DNA of 12,587 nucleotides from an uncultured Prevotella sp. (GTDB lineage Bacteria > Bacteroidota > Bacteroidia > Bacteroidales > Bacteroidaceae), in NCBI GenBank assembly GCA_900554835.1, contig USJD01000103.1, positions 1 through 12,587 of the forward strand, written 5' to 3'. Below, in pieces: positions 1 through 6,158 of the stretch; position 1 is the stretch's first letter, and each line of letters opens with the position of its first letter. The translations under genes and the position numbers were made by a program. The notes beneath the pieces are model-generated. The model saw only the letters and a list, made by a program, of their open reading frames with translations. It did no database searches and was not told the origin of the DNA.

Positions 1-148
1 GTATAAAAACAGAAGTTTTTTTGTTTTACACAGATATCTTGTGTTTTAATAACATAATAGATTATACTTTTATTAGTAATTGATTTTACAACTTTGTTCT
101 TAACGTTAGCTATAAGAAAATGTTAGTTATTATGAATAGGAGGACTTT
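1..148. other. AT-rich non-coding leader at the left edge
   Basis: I see no gene in this stretch. Positions 5-20 can form a short A/T-rich hairpin (AAAAAC, loop AGAA, GTTTTT) followed by two more T's, which could be a weak terminator for a gene to the left, but the stem is too weak to call. A strong Shine-Dalgarno AGGAGG lies at 138-143, five bases before the ATG at 149. Such an SD is typical of Firmicutes and unlike most of the remaining window. Several -10-like TA-rich words occur, but I found none at correct spacing from a good -35, so no promoter is called. Confidence 0.5.
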
Positions 149-265
149 ATGACTGATGTTCATTCACATATATTATTTGGTATAGATGATGGAAGTAGAA
201 CTATTTCTGAATCAATTGAATTATTAAAGAAATTAAAAAAATGGGATATGAGTTTAGAACTTTAG
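149..265 (+). pseudogene. N-terminal remnant of a CpsB/YwqE-type PHP-domain tyrosine phosphatase
   Basis: A 38-codon frame starts with ATG behind AGGAGG (spacer 5). Its first residues, MTDVHSHILFGIDDGS, match the metal-binding N-terminus of the PHP-superfamily CpsB/CapC/YwqE protein-tyrosine phosphatases, with the HxH motif (H5, H7) and the GxDDG segment; these enzymes dephosphorylate tyrosine kinases that control capsule or exopolysaccharide length. The family is usually about 240-260 residues, so this is a fragment. After the A-run near 233-241 the frame turns to WDMSLEL and stops. Adding one A would restore K-K-M-G-Y, a plausible continuation, but that frame also stops soon (near 286), so the gene is both frameshifted and deleted. 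It may be an old pseudogene of the AT-rich source genome. Family call fairly firm from the N-terminus; the rest is inference. Confidence 0.6.
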
Positions 266-324
266 ATGATTTTCAAAGATAAAAGCTAGAGAATAATTAA
301 GTTTTAACAGATGAAAGGGATGAT

Positions 325-630
325 GTGAATTTGAAAAAGCGTTCTAAAAAAGATAAAAGTATACAAAGTAAAATAAGCCGAATACTAGAAATTCCACCAG
401 AAATATCCACTAATTTGCCAAAAGTAACTGTAATTGGCTTTAAAAAAATGTTAATAGAAAACTACAAGGGAATACTAGAATACCAGGATTTTTATATTAG
501 AATTAGTACATATATTGGAATTTTAAATATAAATGGATATGAACTTTACTTAGAAGAAATGACAACAGATGATTTACTTGTTACAGGAAAGATAGAAAGT
601 ATTGATTTTGAGACAATTACAGATGAGTAA
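325..630 (+). CDS. yqfC: YqfC/YabP-family sporulation protein
   Basis: 101 residues, the usual size for YqfC. It starts at GTG 325 behind an SD-like AAGGGA (315-320); the ATG at 320 runs straight into TGA. After a basic N-terminus (residues 4-13) comes the family's beta-rich core: LPKVTVIG (31-38), IENYKGILEY (44-53), a segment ending LNINGYEL (67-74), and LLVTGKIESIDFE (84-96). This is the order seen in Bacillus YqfC (leading proline, P-x-hhhhG, IEN-(H/Y)-(R/K)-G-hhxF, G-x-(I/L)). YqfC and YabP are small proteins of endospore formers expressed in the mother cell; the exact biochemical role is not settled. It is followed after 12 bases by AGGAGG and the start of yqfD, which is the standard Clostridia order yqfC-yqfD. 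Bacteroidales do not sporulate, so the gene is foreign to the rest of the window. Very A+T-rich codon use supports this. Confidence 0.85.
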   Translation: MNLKKRSKKDKSIQSKISRILEIPPEISTNLPKVTVIGFKKMLIENYKGILEYQDFYIRISTYIGILNINGYELYLEEMTTDDLLVTGKIESIDFETITDE

Positions 631-642
631 TAGGAGGAAAAA

Positions 643-747
643 ATGTATTTCAAAATACTATTAAGTTATATTTTTGGTTACGTTTCGATTGTAGTAGAGG
701 GATATTTTATTGAAAGATTTATAAATATTTGTACAATAAATAAATTG
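643..747 (+). pseudogene. yqfD: 5' fragment of sporulation gene yqfD, truncated at the junction
   Basis: ATG 643 sits five bases after a strong SD (AGGAGG, 632-637) and 12 bases after the yqfC stop. The first ~35 residues read MYFKILLSYIFGYVSIVVEG then YFIERFINICTINKL, which match the N-terminus of YqfD, the membrane-anchored sporulation protein encoded just after yqfC (a short lead, then G-Y-V-x-I-x-V-E-G-Y-x-x-E-R-F-I-N-I/L-C). YqfD is about 390-400 residues; everything past this point is replaced by a glycosyltransferase in the same frame. The exact break cannot be fixed from one sequence; somewhere at 736-750 is most likely because the next residue, Met 37, is a natural GT8 start. I see this as a truncated gene, not a functional leader domain. 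Confidence 0.7.
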
Positions 748-1704
748 CAAATGATACATATTGCGCTTACCATAGATGAAAATTATGTACGTTATTGTAC
801 TGTAGTGATGGCTTCTATTTTGGAAAATAACAAAATGGATGATATCACATTCCATATTGTAGCTAATGATTTAACGAGTAATAGTAAAACAATTATATCT
901 GATCAGGTTAAAAATAGTAAAGCTTTGGTGAGTTTTTATACTGTGCCATCGCTTTTGCTCGAAGCTTATGAACTTAAGTGGGGGCATAAGCGTCTCTCTA
1001 TGACTGTCTTTTATAGATGTTTGTTAGCTACCATATTACCAGAAACTATAAAAAAAGTAATCTATATGGATTGTGATGTGTTGGTGTTGCAGTCATTAAA
1101 AGATTTGTGGAATACGCCAATGGAAAATATTGCAGTGGCAGGTGTACAAGACTTGTTGGAAACTCCTAAGGAATATTTCAGCCGTTTAGAATATGATAGT
1201 AAATATGGATATTTTAATGGTGGAATGCTGTTAATCAATTTAGCTTATTGGCGCAAGCATGATGTAGAAAATCGTCTCAAAGAGTATTTTAGAGCCAATT
1301 TAGATAAAGTTGTCCGTAACGATCAAGACATTATGAATGCGGTCTTATATAAAGAAAAACTGATGTTGGATATGAAATGGAATGTCCAGATTGATGTGTT
1401 CTTGACAAAACATTATTCAGATATAAATTTGAGAAACAAATGCCTTGCAGTTGCTAGTAATATTGGTATATTGCATTATTGCTACCGTAAAAAACCATGG
1501 CATTATAATTGTATCCATCCGCTGAGAGATTTATTTTTCAAATATCAGAAATTGACCCCTTTCGATGATTATACTCGTTTGCAGAGACCATTATCGAAAA
1601 TGCATCGTTTTTTGCATAATTTGCCTTATTCTTTAGGTATTAAGGAGTCTAAAATCTTAGACAAGAAAAAATTTGAGAGATATTTAGTGGAAAAAGATAA
1701 TTAA
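643..1704 (+). CDS. GT8-family glycosyltransferase (native start probably 751; first 36 codons foreign)
   Basis: The open frame is 353 codons, but the enzyme probably begins at Met 37 (ATG 751): from there it reads MIHIALTIDENYV, the usual first strand of Bacteroidetes GT8 enzymes, leaving a normal-length 317-residue protein. Numbering from 751, the nucleotide-sugar/metal-binding DxD is DCD at 107-109 after KKVIYM. FNGGMLLINLAYW follows in the middle, then the acceptor-side NDQDIMN, and near the C-terminus an HYCYRKKPW segment, the H-x5-KPW motif of the family. GT8 enzymes are retaining transferases that add glucose or galactose from UDP-sugars, typically to the LPS outer core or a capsule, on the cytoplasmic face. 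The GT32 gene follows after 21 bases, so they are likely co-transcribed. Its native promoter is missing: the sequence upstream of about 745 belongs to yqfD. Confidence 0.88.
   Translation: MYFKILLSYIFGYVSIVVEGYFIERFINICTINKLQMIHIALTIDENYVRYCTVVMASILENNKMDDITFHIVANDLTSNSKTIISDQVKNSKALVSFYTVPSLLLEAYELKWGHKRLSMTVFYRCLLATILPETIKKVIYMDCDVLVLQSLKDLWNTPMENIAVAGVQDLLETPKEYFSRLEYDSKYGYFNGGMLLINLAYWRKHDVENRLKEYFRANLDKVVRNDQDIMNAVLYKEKLMLDMKWNVQIDVFLTKHYSDINLRNKCLAVASNIGILHYCYRKKPWHYNCIHPLRDLFFKYQKLTPFDDYTRLQRPLSKMHRFLHNLPYSLGIKESKILDKKKFERYLVEKDN
736..751. other. Junction between Clostridia-like and Bacteroidales-like DNA
   Basis: Left of this point, the reading frame encodes YqfD-type sequence with a strong SD and extreme A+T codon bias. 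From the ATG at 751 it encodes the conserved N-terminus of a Bacteroidetes GT8. There is no transposase, integrase, direct repeat or tRNA at the join. The bases around it are A/T-rich (AATAAATTGCAA), which would help either a short-overlap assembly error or illegitimate recombination. The position is an estimate from where each protein family's similarity should begin and end. Confidence 0.65.
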
Positions 1705-1725
1705 ATATAATAAACATAAAAGAAT

Positions 1726-2427
1726 ATGACGCCAAAGGTAATACATTTGTGCTGGTTCAGCAATGAGCCTTATCCTGTGGAAATAAGGGTTTGTCTATAT
1801 ACATGGAAGCGCCTGATGCCCGACTATGTGGTTAAAGTTTGGGATTATGCTGCGGCAAAGTCTATTGGCTGTGCCTTTATCGATGAGGCTCTGGAGGTCA
1901 GAAAATGGGCTTTCGCTGCCGATGTGGTGAGATTTTATGCTGTTTATAAGGAAGGCGGCATCTATATGGATAGCGACATCTATCTGCATCGTCGTTTCGA
2001 TGAGCTACTTCCAGAGGATGGTTTTGCCACATTTAATGAGAAAGATAAAGAGAAGTTTGGCCTGCAGGCTGCCTTCTTTATGGGTACGGCTGGTAATGCT
2101 TTCTGCAAGAAAATGTTTGAGTATTATAAGAACTGTCATTTCAAGAATTCTGATGGGTCTTTCAATGATACGATTTCGCCTTATACGATGTCGGCTGTGG
2201 CGAAGTCTTTCGGATGGCAAATGAAGGATGAAAAACAGGTGTTGCCTGGTTTGACGGTTTATCCTACGCATTTTGTTGCTCCGAACAATCATTATCCTGT
2301 GGATGGCGAGACGATTGGAGTTCATCGTGTTGCTGGTAGCTGGCGAAAGAGAAAACTGGGACGATTCCTTGAGATTAAGGTCAAGCATTTATGGCATGTA
2401 GTAAGATATGCCCTTTTCAAAAAGTGA
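1726..2427 (+). CDS. GT32-family glycosyltransferase (Och1/capsular-sugar type)
   Basis: 233 residues with the layout of the DxD sugar-binding glycosyltransferases (Gly_transf_sug, CAZy GT32). PKVIHLCWF (3-11) is the first strand. WAFAADVVRFYAVYKEGGIY (61-80) is the signature A-x-D-x-x-R-x-x-x-L/V-x-x-x-GG-x-Y helix-loop, leading into DSD at 82-84 (the metal/nucleotide-sugar DxD). A H-x-x-x-S-W segment near 325-331 nt from the stop (VHRVAGSW) ends the domain, and the last ~20 residues are basic and aromatic (KVKHLWHVVRYALFKK), possibly a membrane-surface anchor. Such enzymes add mannose, galactose or related sugars to capsule or O-antigen units in the cytoplasm; the sugar cannot be told. No SD precedes the ATG. 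It lies 21 bases after GT8 and ends inside a hairpin shared with the convergent operon. Confidence 0.88.
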   Translation: MTPKVIHLCWFSNEPYPVEIRVCLYTWKRLMPDYVVKVWDYAAAKSIGCAFIDEALEVRKWAFAADVVRFYAVYKEGGIYMDSDIYLHRRFDELLPEDGFATFNEKDKEKFGLQAAFFMGTAGNAFCKKMFEYYKNCHFKNSDGSFNDTISPYTMSAVAKSFGWQMKDEKQVLPGLTVYPTHFVAPNNHYPVDGETIGVHRVAGSWRKRKLGRFLEIKVKHLWHVVRYALFKK

Positions 2428-2441
2428 GAAGGGCATATCTT
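2403..2441. terminator. Bidirectional terminator-like hairpin between convergent genes
   Basis: AAGATATGCCCTT (2403-2415) is exactly complementary to AAGGGCATATCTT (2429-2441), a perfect 13-bp stem. It can extend inward by a G-T pair, T-A and C-G to leave a 7-base loop. The left arm and loop lie inside the last codons of the GT32 gene, whose TGA is 2425-2427. The leftward galactofuranosyltransferase-like gene ends at 2471, so the same hairpin serves both strands. There is no long T-run on the plus strand, so rho-independent termination is inferred from the stem and position. Confidence 0.7.
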
Positions 2442-2470
2442 GCTATGTGCAATTATTTGGAGAATATAAA

Positions 2471-3505
2471 TTATACTATCGGACATTCCTGAATAGCCTT
2501 CTTCAGATTCTCTCCGTTGTTGATGGCTATCGTTAACTGCTTTGTTTTGGCAAGCATATCGGCATATTTTTCTTCCGAAATGCTATCTAAGCGTCTGGGA
2601 AGTTCTTTCAAGGAGTTGATGGCAAATCCCACTCCCCTCTCTTCCACAAGCGAAGCAATGGCTGATTCTTTCCATACGATGATAGGCAATCCAGCACGAA
2701 GATAGAAGGATGCTTTGTGAGGAGTATTGTATTTCAGATAGCTTCCGAAATCGCCATGGCATTCTTCTATAGAATCTCCATCCCATACCAGACCGAAGTT
2801 TCCATGCACTTGCTTGATGAAATCGTCGGTATTCATAAAACCATGCCATACGATGTTCTTATCTTTTGCCACGGCATCATAATCTTCCATGTTGCCGTAA
2901 AGGTGGAACTTGAATTGGTAATCCAATTCTTTCATCATCAGGATAAAGGCGTTTTTGCGCAGATTGAGTGAGCCTGCATATACGATATCCCACGCCTCGT
3001 TGGATTGGTGCTTTTTATCTGTTGCGGTAGAATGTGACAGATAATCATGGAATCCTAAAGCTCCAATTGGCTTTTTAAAACCTTGCAGCTCGAGCCATCC
3101 CTTCATCGCTTGATTGGTGGCAATGACATAATCTGTGTGATTCAGGCGCTTTAACTCCTGCTCGATTGTTAGTTTCTTGCGCCTGAAGCAGCCTAAATCA
3201 TGAATTAGAGAAATAGTTTTGGCTCCCTTGAGATGAGCCACATCGCAGATAAAGGAGAAATATTTCTTCACGGGATATTGCAAAACTATCACATCGCCTT
3301 TTTGGATGTGTGAACAGGCGATGAATGTGCTTGCCAGATTATAGAAGAATGCCTGAAATTTGTTTTTATTGATTCTGCAAGGCAAGCCGATATTTTCTGC
3401 CCCCATAGAGTGCAGTACCTTTTCATAATCCGTCTTAGCCTTGTTTCCTGCTGATGTAAGATTATAGTAGTTGCGACTTATGTAGCAAAGTCTGTTTTGT
3501 TTCAT
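2471..3505 (-). CDS. Galactofuranosyltransferase-like GT-B glycosyltransferase
   Basis: 344 residues. The C-terminal half carries the pattern of bacterial beta-1,6-galactofuranosyltransferases and related GT-B enzymes: DIVYAGSLNLRKN (173-185), FHLYG (200-204), then GDFGSYLKYNTPHKASFYL (251-269) and AGLPIIVWKESAIASLV (271-287), which form the nucleotide-sugar site. The N-terminal half has ISRNYYNLTSAGNKAK (9-24) and SLIHDLG (99-105), also typical of this group. These enzymes move a sugar, often galactofuranose, from UDP-Galf to a lipid-linked glycan in the cytoplasm. No UDP-galactopyranose mutase (glf) is in the window, so the donor is not confirmed; NCBI-style naming often uses galactofuranosyltransferase on similarity alone. 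It is the second gene of a leftward pair, 26 bases after the GT4 gene, and shares its promoter at 4763-4793. Confidence 0.82.
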   Translation of the reverse strand: MKQNRLCYISRNYYNLTSAGNKAKTDYEKVLHSMGAENIGLPCRINKNKFQAFFYNLASTFIACSHIQKGDVIVLQYPVKKYFSFICDVAHLKGAKTISLIHDLGCFRRKKLTIEQELKRLNHTDYVIATNQAMKGWLELQGFKKPIGALGFHDYLSHSTATDKKHQSNEAWDIVYAGSLNLRKNAFILMMKELDYQFKFHLYGNMEDYDAVAKDKNIVWHGFMNTDDFIKQVHGNFGLVWDGDSIEECHGDFGSYLKYNTPHKASFYLRAGLPIIVWKESAIASLVEERGVGFAINSLKELPRRLDSISEEKYADMLAKTKQLTIAINNGENLKKAIQECPIV

Positions 3506-3531
3506 ATTTCTTTTTTCAGTTGTTCTGGTGA

Positions 3532-4731
3532 TTATATTTTTTTGTATGTTTCATATAGGGAATGAAACAACTTTTCGTCGGTAAAGCGTTTGGCATATTC
3601 TCTGCCCCGCATGATCATATTCTGACGTAATAGAGCGTCGGATGAAACGTTGAGGAGAGTTGCAGCCATGCTCTGAGCATCGTCTGGTGCGACATATATC
3701 GAATCGGGACCTCCTGCTTCTTCCAGACAAGAACCAGTACAACCGATAGCTGGAACTCCGCTGCTGATGGCTTCCAGAAGTGGAATTCCGAAGCCTTCTA
3801 TTCGGGAAGGATAAACGAAAATTTGTGCCAATTTGTAGAACGATGGCAAATCTTCGTAAGGTACCTTATGATAGAAATGAAACAGATGCTCTATGCCTTG
3901 TTCCTTCAGAAAACTTTGTATTTCTTCTACGTATGGAGTGTGGCGTCCTACTGCTACTACCTGTATTTCTTTTTTTCTCTGATTCTCTGCAAGACATTCT
4001 GCTCTGCATTCTCCTTTGGCAAGCAGAGCTATCGCTTTTGCCAACAATAGAAGATTCTTCCGTTCTTCAATGCTTCCTACATAAAGCACAAACTCTTCTG
4101 GTAGCGAATATTTTTCTCTTACCTCCTCCAGCTTTTCTTGAGCAATTTCTTGAGAGAATACAGGGTCACAACCCTGATAAACCACATCAATTTTTTCTTT
4201 TGGTGTATGGAAATAATCTATAATTTCCTGTTTGGTATATTCACTGACAGCAATGATGCGGTCTGCGTTTTGGCAAGCCTTGCGAAACTTGTATTGGTAA
4301 ATCTTGCGGTCTATCCAATGATAATACTGAGGTGTATGAAGAAAGATTAAGTCATGGATTGTAACGATGTATTTGCATCGTTTTTCTCCATATTTCTTTT
4401 TTCTATCTTCCGGAGTACCGATGTTTAAAGGCAGCTCGTTGCTTAAACCATGAAATAAGTCAATACCGTCTTCTTGTATGTCCCTGCTGATACCCCAGAT
4501 TCTCCAAAGGGAACTTAGTTTTTTCCATATACCCTTGGACGGAAAATGAAGGAAAAGTTGGTTTAATGTTGGTATTTCCTTAAGAAACGGTATGCGATGA
4601 GGCTTTGGCATATATAGATGGTATTCGTTGTCGGGGCGTAGCTCCGACAATATTCTGATTATAAATCTACTATAATTGCCAAGACCAGTACGATTTTGTG
4701 CTGCTCTTTTTGCATCAAAGCCTATTCTCAT
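3532..4731 (-). CDS. GT4-family glycosyltransferase
   Basis: 399 residues with the two-domain GT-B fold of CAZy GT4. Residues 1-25 contain the glycine-rich acceptor loop TGLGNYSRF (15-23). VTIHDLIFLHTP (123-134) and ADRIIAVSEYTKQEI (156-170) close the first domain. The donor domain begins with FVLYVGSIEERKN (214-226), continues through VAVGRH (259-264), and has the family E-x7-E at E312 and E320 in IEGFGIPLLEAISSGVP. These are retaining transferases using GDP- or UDP-sugars (mannose and others) for O-antigen or capsule assembly. A small cysteine/glutamate-rich stretch at 241-250 (ECRAECLAEN) looks like an imperfect internal duplication (12-base units at 3988-4011) in a surface loop; no loss of a core motif. 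First gene of a two-gene operon with a clear Bacteroidetes promoter 30-60 bases upstream. Confidence 0.9.
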   Translation of the reverse strand: MRIGFDAKRAAQNRTGLGNYSRFIIRILSELRPDNEYHLYMPKPHRIPFLKEIPTLNQLFLHFPSKGIWKKLSSLWRIWGISRDIQEDGIDLFHGLSNELPLNIGTPEDRKKKYGEKRCKYIVTIHDLIFLHTPQYYHWIDRKIYQYKFRKACQNADRIIAVSEYTKQEIIDYFHTPKEKIDVVYQGCDPVFSQEIAQEKLEEVREKYSLPEEFVLYVGSIEERKNLLLLAKAIALLAKGECRAECLAENQRKKEIQVVAVGRHTPYVEEIQSFLKEQGIEHLFHFYHKVPYEDLPSFYKLAQIFVYPSRIEGFGIPLLEAISSGVPAIGCTGSCLEEAGGPDSIYVAPDDAQSMAATLLNVSSDALLRQNMIMRGREYAKRFTDEKLFHSLYETYKKI

Positions 4732-4762
4732 GTTTCGTTTTTTGAAAAATCTTTATTCCATA

Positions 4763-4793
4763 CAAAGTTACGATAAAATTCTGATTTTGCAAA
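4763..4793 (-). promoter_or_regulatory. Bacteroidetes-type promoter for the GT4/galactofuranosyltransferase operon
   Basis: Read on the minus strand, TTTG (4793-4790) is followed after 19 bases by TAACTTTG (4770-4763), an exact fit to the Bacteroidetes -33/-7 pattern TTTG-N19-21-TAnnTTTG. Transcription should start near 4757, giving a 5' leader of about 25 bases before the GT4 ATG at 4731. Confidence 0.75.
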
Positions 4794-4808
4794 ATAATTA
4801 TAGAAATA

Positions 4809-4840
4809 TTTGCTCATTACATGTTTTTTTTCTATCTTTG
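4809..4840 (+). promoter_or_regulatory. Bacteroidetes-type promoter for the GT87 gene
   Basis: TTTG (4809-4812), 20 bases, TATCTTTG (4833-4840) matches the Bacteroidetes consensus. Its -33 box lies only 15 bases from the -33 box of the leftward operon, so the two promoters are back to back. Transcription should start near 4847, about 48 bases before the GT87 start at 4895. Confidence 0.75.
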
Positions 4841-4878
4841 TTCGCGATATAGCTGGAAAATGATAAGGAGGAAGATTT

Positions 4879-4902
4879 ATGACCAATATGTATAATGATT
4901 AA
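4879..4902 (+). other. Possible 7-codon upstream ORF with a strong SD, overlapping the GT87 start
   Basis: AAGGAGG (4865-4871) lies seven bases before ATG 4879, which opens the frame MTNMYND and stops at TAA 4900-4902. The GT87 ATG (4895) lies inside the last codons of this frame, in another register. It is the only canonical SD I see in the Bacteroidales part of the window, and it points at the mini-ORF, not directly at the transferase. Ribosomes ending at 4902 could reinitiate at 4895 or at Met 9 (ATG 4919). A chance ATG is the alternative. Confidence 0.35.
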
Positions 4903-6094
4903 TAAACAGATAAATCAAATGATTGAAACTCTTTCACGCTTGAAGCAGTTCTTGAAGCGTCCTTTTTTTACCGACCCGCGCACATTACTTTGGCTTTGGA
5001 TTTTGCTGGCTTTGGGATCTGCACTTATCAAGTTTCATAAGTGTAACAACTTTTTGATATTCAAATATGTTTTTTGGCATACGTGGAATCAGACGTCTCT
5101 TTACGCTCCTTATGCAGAGTATTTCGATACGAATCATTATGGTCCGTTCTTCAGTTTGATTATCGCTCCGTTTGCAGTTGTCCCTCTTCCTGTGGGGCTT
5201 ATTTTGTGGCATGTGTTGATGGCTTTGCTTCTCTATGTGTGTATCCGAAAACTGCCTCTGAAGCAAGGTAAACAAATATTTATCTATTGGTTCTGTGCTC
5301 ATGAGTTGCTTACGGCTTTATTCATGGACCAGTTTAATATTGTGACGGTTGCTCTTATCGTGGCATCTTTTTATTGTGTGGAGAAACAGAAAGATATTTT
5401 GGCTGCATGCTTTATCATGATTGGCACGTTTGTCAAACTTTATGGTATAGTGGGATTGGCTTTCTTCTTTTTCTCCAAGCATAAGGTCAAATTTGTTGCT
5501 TCGTTGGTCGGGTGGGCTGTTTTGTTCTTTGTCTTGCCGATGTTGATTAGTAGTCCTGAGTATATTATAGGTCAATATCAGGAATGGAAGATGAGTTTGG
5601 CAGGAAAGAATATGGAGAATATGTTTTCTACGATGCAAAATCAGTCTTTGTTAGGATTAGTGAGAAAAATATCGCATGTTTCCACTTATTCTGATTTATG
5701 GTTGATAATACCAGGAATATTAGCTTTTTGTGCTCCTTATCTGCGCTTTTCGCAATATAAAAATCTGTATTTTCGATATGCTTTCCTGGCTTCGGTTCTG
5801 ATGTTTGTAGTACTTTTCAGTACGGGTAGCGAGTCGAGTACTTATATCATTGCTTTTGTGGGTGTGGCTCTTTGGTTTGTTGCAGTTCCGTGGAAACGTT
5901 CTCGTTGGGACATCGCTTTGATGATTTTTGCTTTTATCCTGACGAGTTTGTCTCCTTCTGATCTTTTCCCGAAGTTTATACGCAAGACTTATGTGCAGCC
6001 TTATGCGCTGAAAGCCCTTCCGGTGGTACTGATTTGGTTTAAACTGATTTATGAAATGATGGTTAGAAATTATTCGGACAAATTGCAGGAATAG
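4895..6094 (+). CDS. GT87/DUF2029-family integral membrane glycosyltransferase
   Basis: 399 residues, mostly hydrophobic with about eight to ten membrane spans: the first at about 30-46 (LLWLWILLALGSALIKF), then about 83-118, 125-160, 167-190, 198-215, 265-282, 295-312, 320-333, 342-358 and one near the C-terminus. The first loop has ASP/HYGP features typical of the family (YAEYFDTNHYGPFFSLIIAPF, residues 73-93, starting in the loop and entering the second span); the Asp there is the expected catalytic residue of GT-C enzymes. GT87 enzymes use polyprenyl-phosphate sugars (mannose in the actinobacterial PimE/Rv-type members) on the outer face of the inner membrane. The donor here is unknown. 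Start at 4895 chosen as the first in-frame ATG; Met 9 (4919) is a fair alternative. It has its own promoter and ends at a hairpin facing the kinase gene. Confidence 0.8.
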   Translation: MINKQINQMIETLSRLKQFLKRPFFTDPRTLLWLWILLALGSALIKFHKCNNFLIFKYVFWHTWNQTSLYAPYAEYFDTNHYGPFFSLIIAPFAVVPLPVGLILWHVLMALLLYVCIRKLPLKQGKQIFIYWFCAHELLTALFMDQFNIVTVALIVASFYCVEKQKDILAACFIMIGTFVKLYGIVGLAFFFFSKHKVKFVASLVGWAVLFFVLPMLISSPEYIIGQYQEWKMSLAGKNMENMFSTMQNQSLLGLVRKISHVSTYSDLWLIIPGILAFCAPYLRFSQYKNLYFRYAFLASVLMFVVLFSTGSESSTYIIAFVGVALWFVAVPWKRSRWDIALMIFAFILTSLSPSDLFPKFIRKTYVQPYALKALPVVLIWFKLIYEMMVRNYSDKLQE

Positions 6095-6113
6095 TCAGAT
6101 TTCACTGATAAGA

Positions 6114-6158
6114 AAATACCATTCTTGCTTGATTACAGTTCAAGCAGGAATGGTATTT
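6114..6158. terminator. Long bidirectional terminator hairpin between GT87 and the kinase gene
   Basis: A 19-bp stem (6114-6132 with 6140-6158) has 18 Watson-Crick pairs and one T-G pair, and a 7-base loop at 6133-6139. On the minus strand it is followed by TTTTCTTATC, a T-rich tail as in intrinsic terminators. The stop codon of the kinase gene (6133-6135) is in the loop and one arm is its last six codons, so the hairpin overlaps coding sequence. Position and symmetry suit termination of both convergent genes. Confidence 0.8.

Noticed and set aside
5..22. Short AAAAAC/GTTTTT hairpin followed by T's as a terminator
   Set aside because: Only six pairs, five of them A-T; in a region this A/T-rich it is not distinguishable from chance.
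669..676. TATTTTTG, a match to the Bacteroidetes -7 box, upstream of the GT8 start
   Set aside because: It lies in the yqfD-like foreign part, with no TTTG at the right distance, and is expected by chance in such A/T-rich DNA.
736..760. Mobile element or site-specific integration as the cause of the composition change
   Set aside because: No integrase, transposase, inverted repeat or tRNA end is visible near the join.
3988..4011. Tandem 12-base units in the GT4 gene as a functional repeat
   Set aside because: Only 8 of 12 positions agree between the two units; probably a minor loop expansion, noted under the gene.
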